This document shows, in pieces, positions 45,757 to 49,655 of a stretch of DNA of 49,655 nt. Where the stretch lies: contig JACDQM010000026.1 in assembly GCA_015657635.1 (NCBI GenBank), positions 1 through 49,655 on the forward strand, written 5' to 3'. How positions within the stretch are numbered: position 1 is the first letter of the stretch; each line of letters opens with the position of its first letter. The translations under genes were made by a program, and so were the position numbers. The notes beneath the pieces are model-generated. The model ran no database searches, was not told where the DNA came from, and saw nothing but the letters and a program-made list of their open reading frames with translations. The DNA comes from Roseateles sp. (GTDB lineage: Bacteria; Pseudomonadota; Gammaproteobacteria; Burkholderiales; Burkholderiaceae_C).

Positions 45757-46062
45757 GGCCTGCCAGTGTAGTCCCCGGCTCCAGCGGAGGTCGTGGACAG
45801 GCCGGATGCTAAACTCAGCCGGTTTTTCGTGGGCCAGTCCGGCCTTTCCGTGCTGGTGTATGGAATCTATCGGACGGGCTCTTGCGAAAAGCCTCCGACA
45901 CCCCAACTGAAGCTGGCTTCAAGGAGAGGGTAGACGGGGCTCCTGAGGCAGTAAAGACCCATCCATTCTCAAGGGCTGCATGCCGGGCCAAGAGCCAGGC
46001 GCTTCCCGCCCGGCTGGCGCCGACCAAGCTCCAGACCATCAAGTCCAAGAAACTCACGCTGC
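45757..46062. other. secA upstream leader, no gene recognised
   Basis: This is the 306-base gap between the divergent DUF721 gene and secA. It contains TGCTAAACT at 45807-45815, an extended -10-like element for secA, with no good -35. A plus-strand open frame (45882-46097) and a minus-strand one (45815-46057) both fail to look like proteins. I see no SecM-like arrest peptide. In related genomes an M23 peptidase gene often sits near here; it is absent from this gap. Confidence 0.45.
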
Positions 46063-48807
<2,745 letters not shown>

Positions 48808-48832
48808 GCCAGGGCTTTGAGCCGGCGTGAGC

Positions 48833-48862
48833 AAATGGGCTGCTTTGGCAGCCCATTTCTCC
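48833..48862 (+). terminator. Rho-independent terminator of secA
   Basis: AAATGGGCTGC (48833-48843), loop TTTG, GCAGCCCATTT (48848-48858) is a perfect 11-bp stem. The T-rich 3' arm runs into TCTCC. It lies 26 bases after the secA stop. Confidence 0.8.
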
Positions 48863-49031
48863 ATCAAGCGCTCTGCGGTGCCTCGTTATGCGTGCGATTG
48901 TTGGCACGCAAGCCCCCGCGCCACGCGCTTGGGGGGTGCCCAGGGACTGAGCCGGTCCCTAAAGTGTGGGTCATCGGATGTACTTGGGTGAGCAAGTTCA
49001 AGTGGTCCTGAAGTCAAGCAAAGAAGCTGCC

Positions 49032-49562
49032 ATGAAAATCGTCAAGTCACTGATTGCTGCGGTCGCCACGCTCCTGTTCTCAGGGGCGTCGATGGCTGCC
49101 GTGTATGAGGTTCTCCTGACGGGTACGGGCAGCAACAAGTCGGCGTCGATCTCCACCTCTCTGACCGAGACGGGTGCTTTCCAGGATACCTATAACTTCA
49201 CGGGCATCAGCGGCGCATTCAATGTGAACAGCGTCCTCAGCACCTTGATGGGAGCGGCCCGTCACGACATCGACTTCACCAGCGTCACGCTCAACGGGCA
49301 GCCGTTCTCGCTGTCCGCCACGCCCTTGCTGGGCAATTCCGACGCCATCGAGACGGCCACCTTTGCGACTACCGCTTTCAACGGCAGCCTGACCCTGGTG
49401 GTGAATGGCACCTTCACGGCTGGCTTGGGCAATTCGTCGCCGGTCGGCTCCTATGGCGGAACCATCAACGTCACGGCCGTGCCTGAGCCACACAGCTACG
49501 CCATGTTCGCTGCCGGAATCCTGCTTTTGGCCTGGTTTTCGCGCCGCCGCCCCACGCGCTGA
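49032..49562 (+). CDS. FxDxF-type PEP-CTERM exported protein
   Basis: The 176-residue exported protein has a signal peptide (MKIVKSLIAAVATLLFSGAS, cut near AA-VYEV). The motif FQDTYNF at 50-56 is that of the FxDxF PEP-CTERM subfamily, and Thr/Asn/Ser-rich beta-strand sequence follows. The C-terminal sorting signal VPEPHSYAMFAAGILLLAWF ends in RRRPTR, with PEP, a hydrophobic helix and basic residues. The mature protein is expected to be processed by an exosortase (EpsH/XrtA type) and to be linked to exopolysaccharide. No exosortase is in this window. Another exported-protein gene begins 36 bases later. Confidence 0.9.
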   Translation: MKIVKSLIAAVATLLFSGASMAAVYEVLLTGTGSNKSASISTSLTETGAFQDTYNFTGISGAFNVNSVLSTLMGAARHDIDFTSVTLNGQPFSLSATPLLGNSDAIETATFATTAFNGSLTLVVNGTFTAGLGNSSPVGSYGGTINVTAVPEPHSYAMFAAGILLLAWFSRRRPTR

Positions 49563-49598
49563 TCCGCAGCGACGCCCGCAATTTTCTGGAACCAAGCA

Positions 49599-49655
49599 AT
49601 GCTGAAGAACCTCTTTTCCGCCGCACTTCTCGCACTGTCCGTGTCAGCAGCCTCG
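49599..49655 (+). CDS. Start of an exported protein (cut by window edge)
   Basis: Nineteen codons are present: MLKNLFSAALLALSVSAAS, a clear signal-peptide start with no further information. It lies 36 bases after the PEP-CTERM gene, on the same strand. It could be a second PEP-CTERM or FxDxF protein, since such genes often occur in pairs, but the call cannot be made from this much sequence. Confidence 0.5.
   Translation, partial: MLKNLFSAALLALSVSAAS

Noticed and set aside
48900-48917. TGGCACG near the PEP-CTERM gene as a sigma-54 promoter
   Set aside because: The GG is present, but the GC that should follow ten bases later is CC, and the site is over 110 bases upstream of the gene. Sigma-54 control of such genes is plausible, but this site does not fit.

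Overview
The window reads as a chromosomal segment of a high-GC betaproteobacterium in the order Burkholderiales, most like the Rubrivivax / Leptothrix / Roseateles group. The reasons are the block hisI-hisE-HIT-tatABC-HtrA with petABC-sspA-sspB close by, a SlmA gene near argB, an imuA-imuB-dnaE2 mutagenesis cassette, a Bug-type tricarboxylate binding protein, a LIV-type transporter flanked by CoA ligases, and a PEP-CTERM protein. It is mostly core chromosome. I see no phage, plasmid, integrase, transposase or CRISPR array.

Layout. 1-1.4 kb: the edge of a YdeI-like gene, a rhodanese lipoprotein and an exported protein of unknown function. 1.4-7.1 kb: the SOS cassette imuA-imuB-dnaE2 on the minus strand, behind a promoter that overlaps a LexA-like palindrome. 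7.2-10.8 kb: a GNAT acetyltransferase converging on a two-domain M16 peptidase. 10.8-20.7 kb: a Crp/Fnr-type regulator, divergent from acyl-CoA synthetase - livG - livH - livM - substrate-binding protein - livF - small protein - phenylacetate-CoA-ligase-like protein. This looks like a unit that imports organic acids and activates them with CoA. 20.7-26.1 kb: a palindromic repeat pair, a chemoreceptor, a TctC/Bug binding protein followed by a structured tandem repeat, and a minus-strand run CDF transporter - dtd - VOC - cupin. 26.1-34.8 kb: argB, EamA transporter, HAD nucleotidase, LuxR-type response regulator, slmA, DUF815 ATPase, MutT, hisI, hisE, small membrane protein, HIT protein and tatABC. 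34.9-41 kb: HtrA-type protease, Nif3-like protein, PdxA, a DUF1631 protein and mscL. 41-45.3 kb: petABC, sspA, sspB and tRNA-Thr. 45.4-49.7 kb: a DUF721 protein, secA, an FxDxF-type PEP-CTERM protein and the start of another exported protein.

Sequence quality matters for anyone using this annotation. Five otherwise normal genes (imuA, livG, the chemoreceptor, tatA and the DUF1631 gene) are broken by six single-base losses. In each case restoring one G or C rejoins two family-like halves and makes the length divisible by three. No insertions were found. This pattern points to consensus or sequencing error more than to gene decay, so I list these as CDS with the break noted.

I do not see a clearly new multi-gene system. 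The least explained material is non-coding: a pair of adjoining palindromic elements sharing a terminal inverted repeat (20655-20919), a tandem duplication whose linkers are conserved while its hairpins differ (23711-23884), five consecutive hairpins between the binding-protein gene and livF (18059-18232), a CooA-like perfect palindrome beside a Crp/Fnr-type gene (11661-11676), and a 15-base LexA-like operator at imuA (7036-7050).
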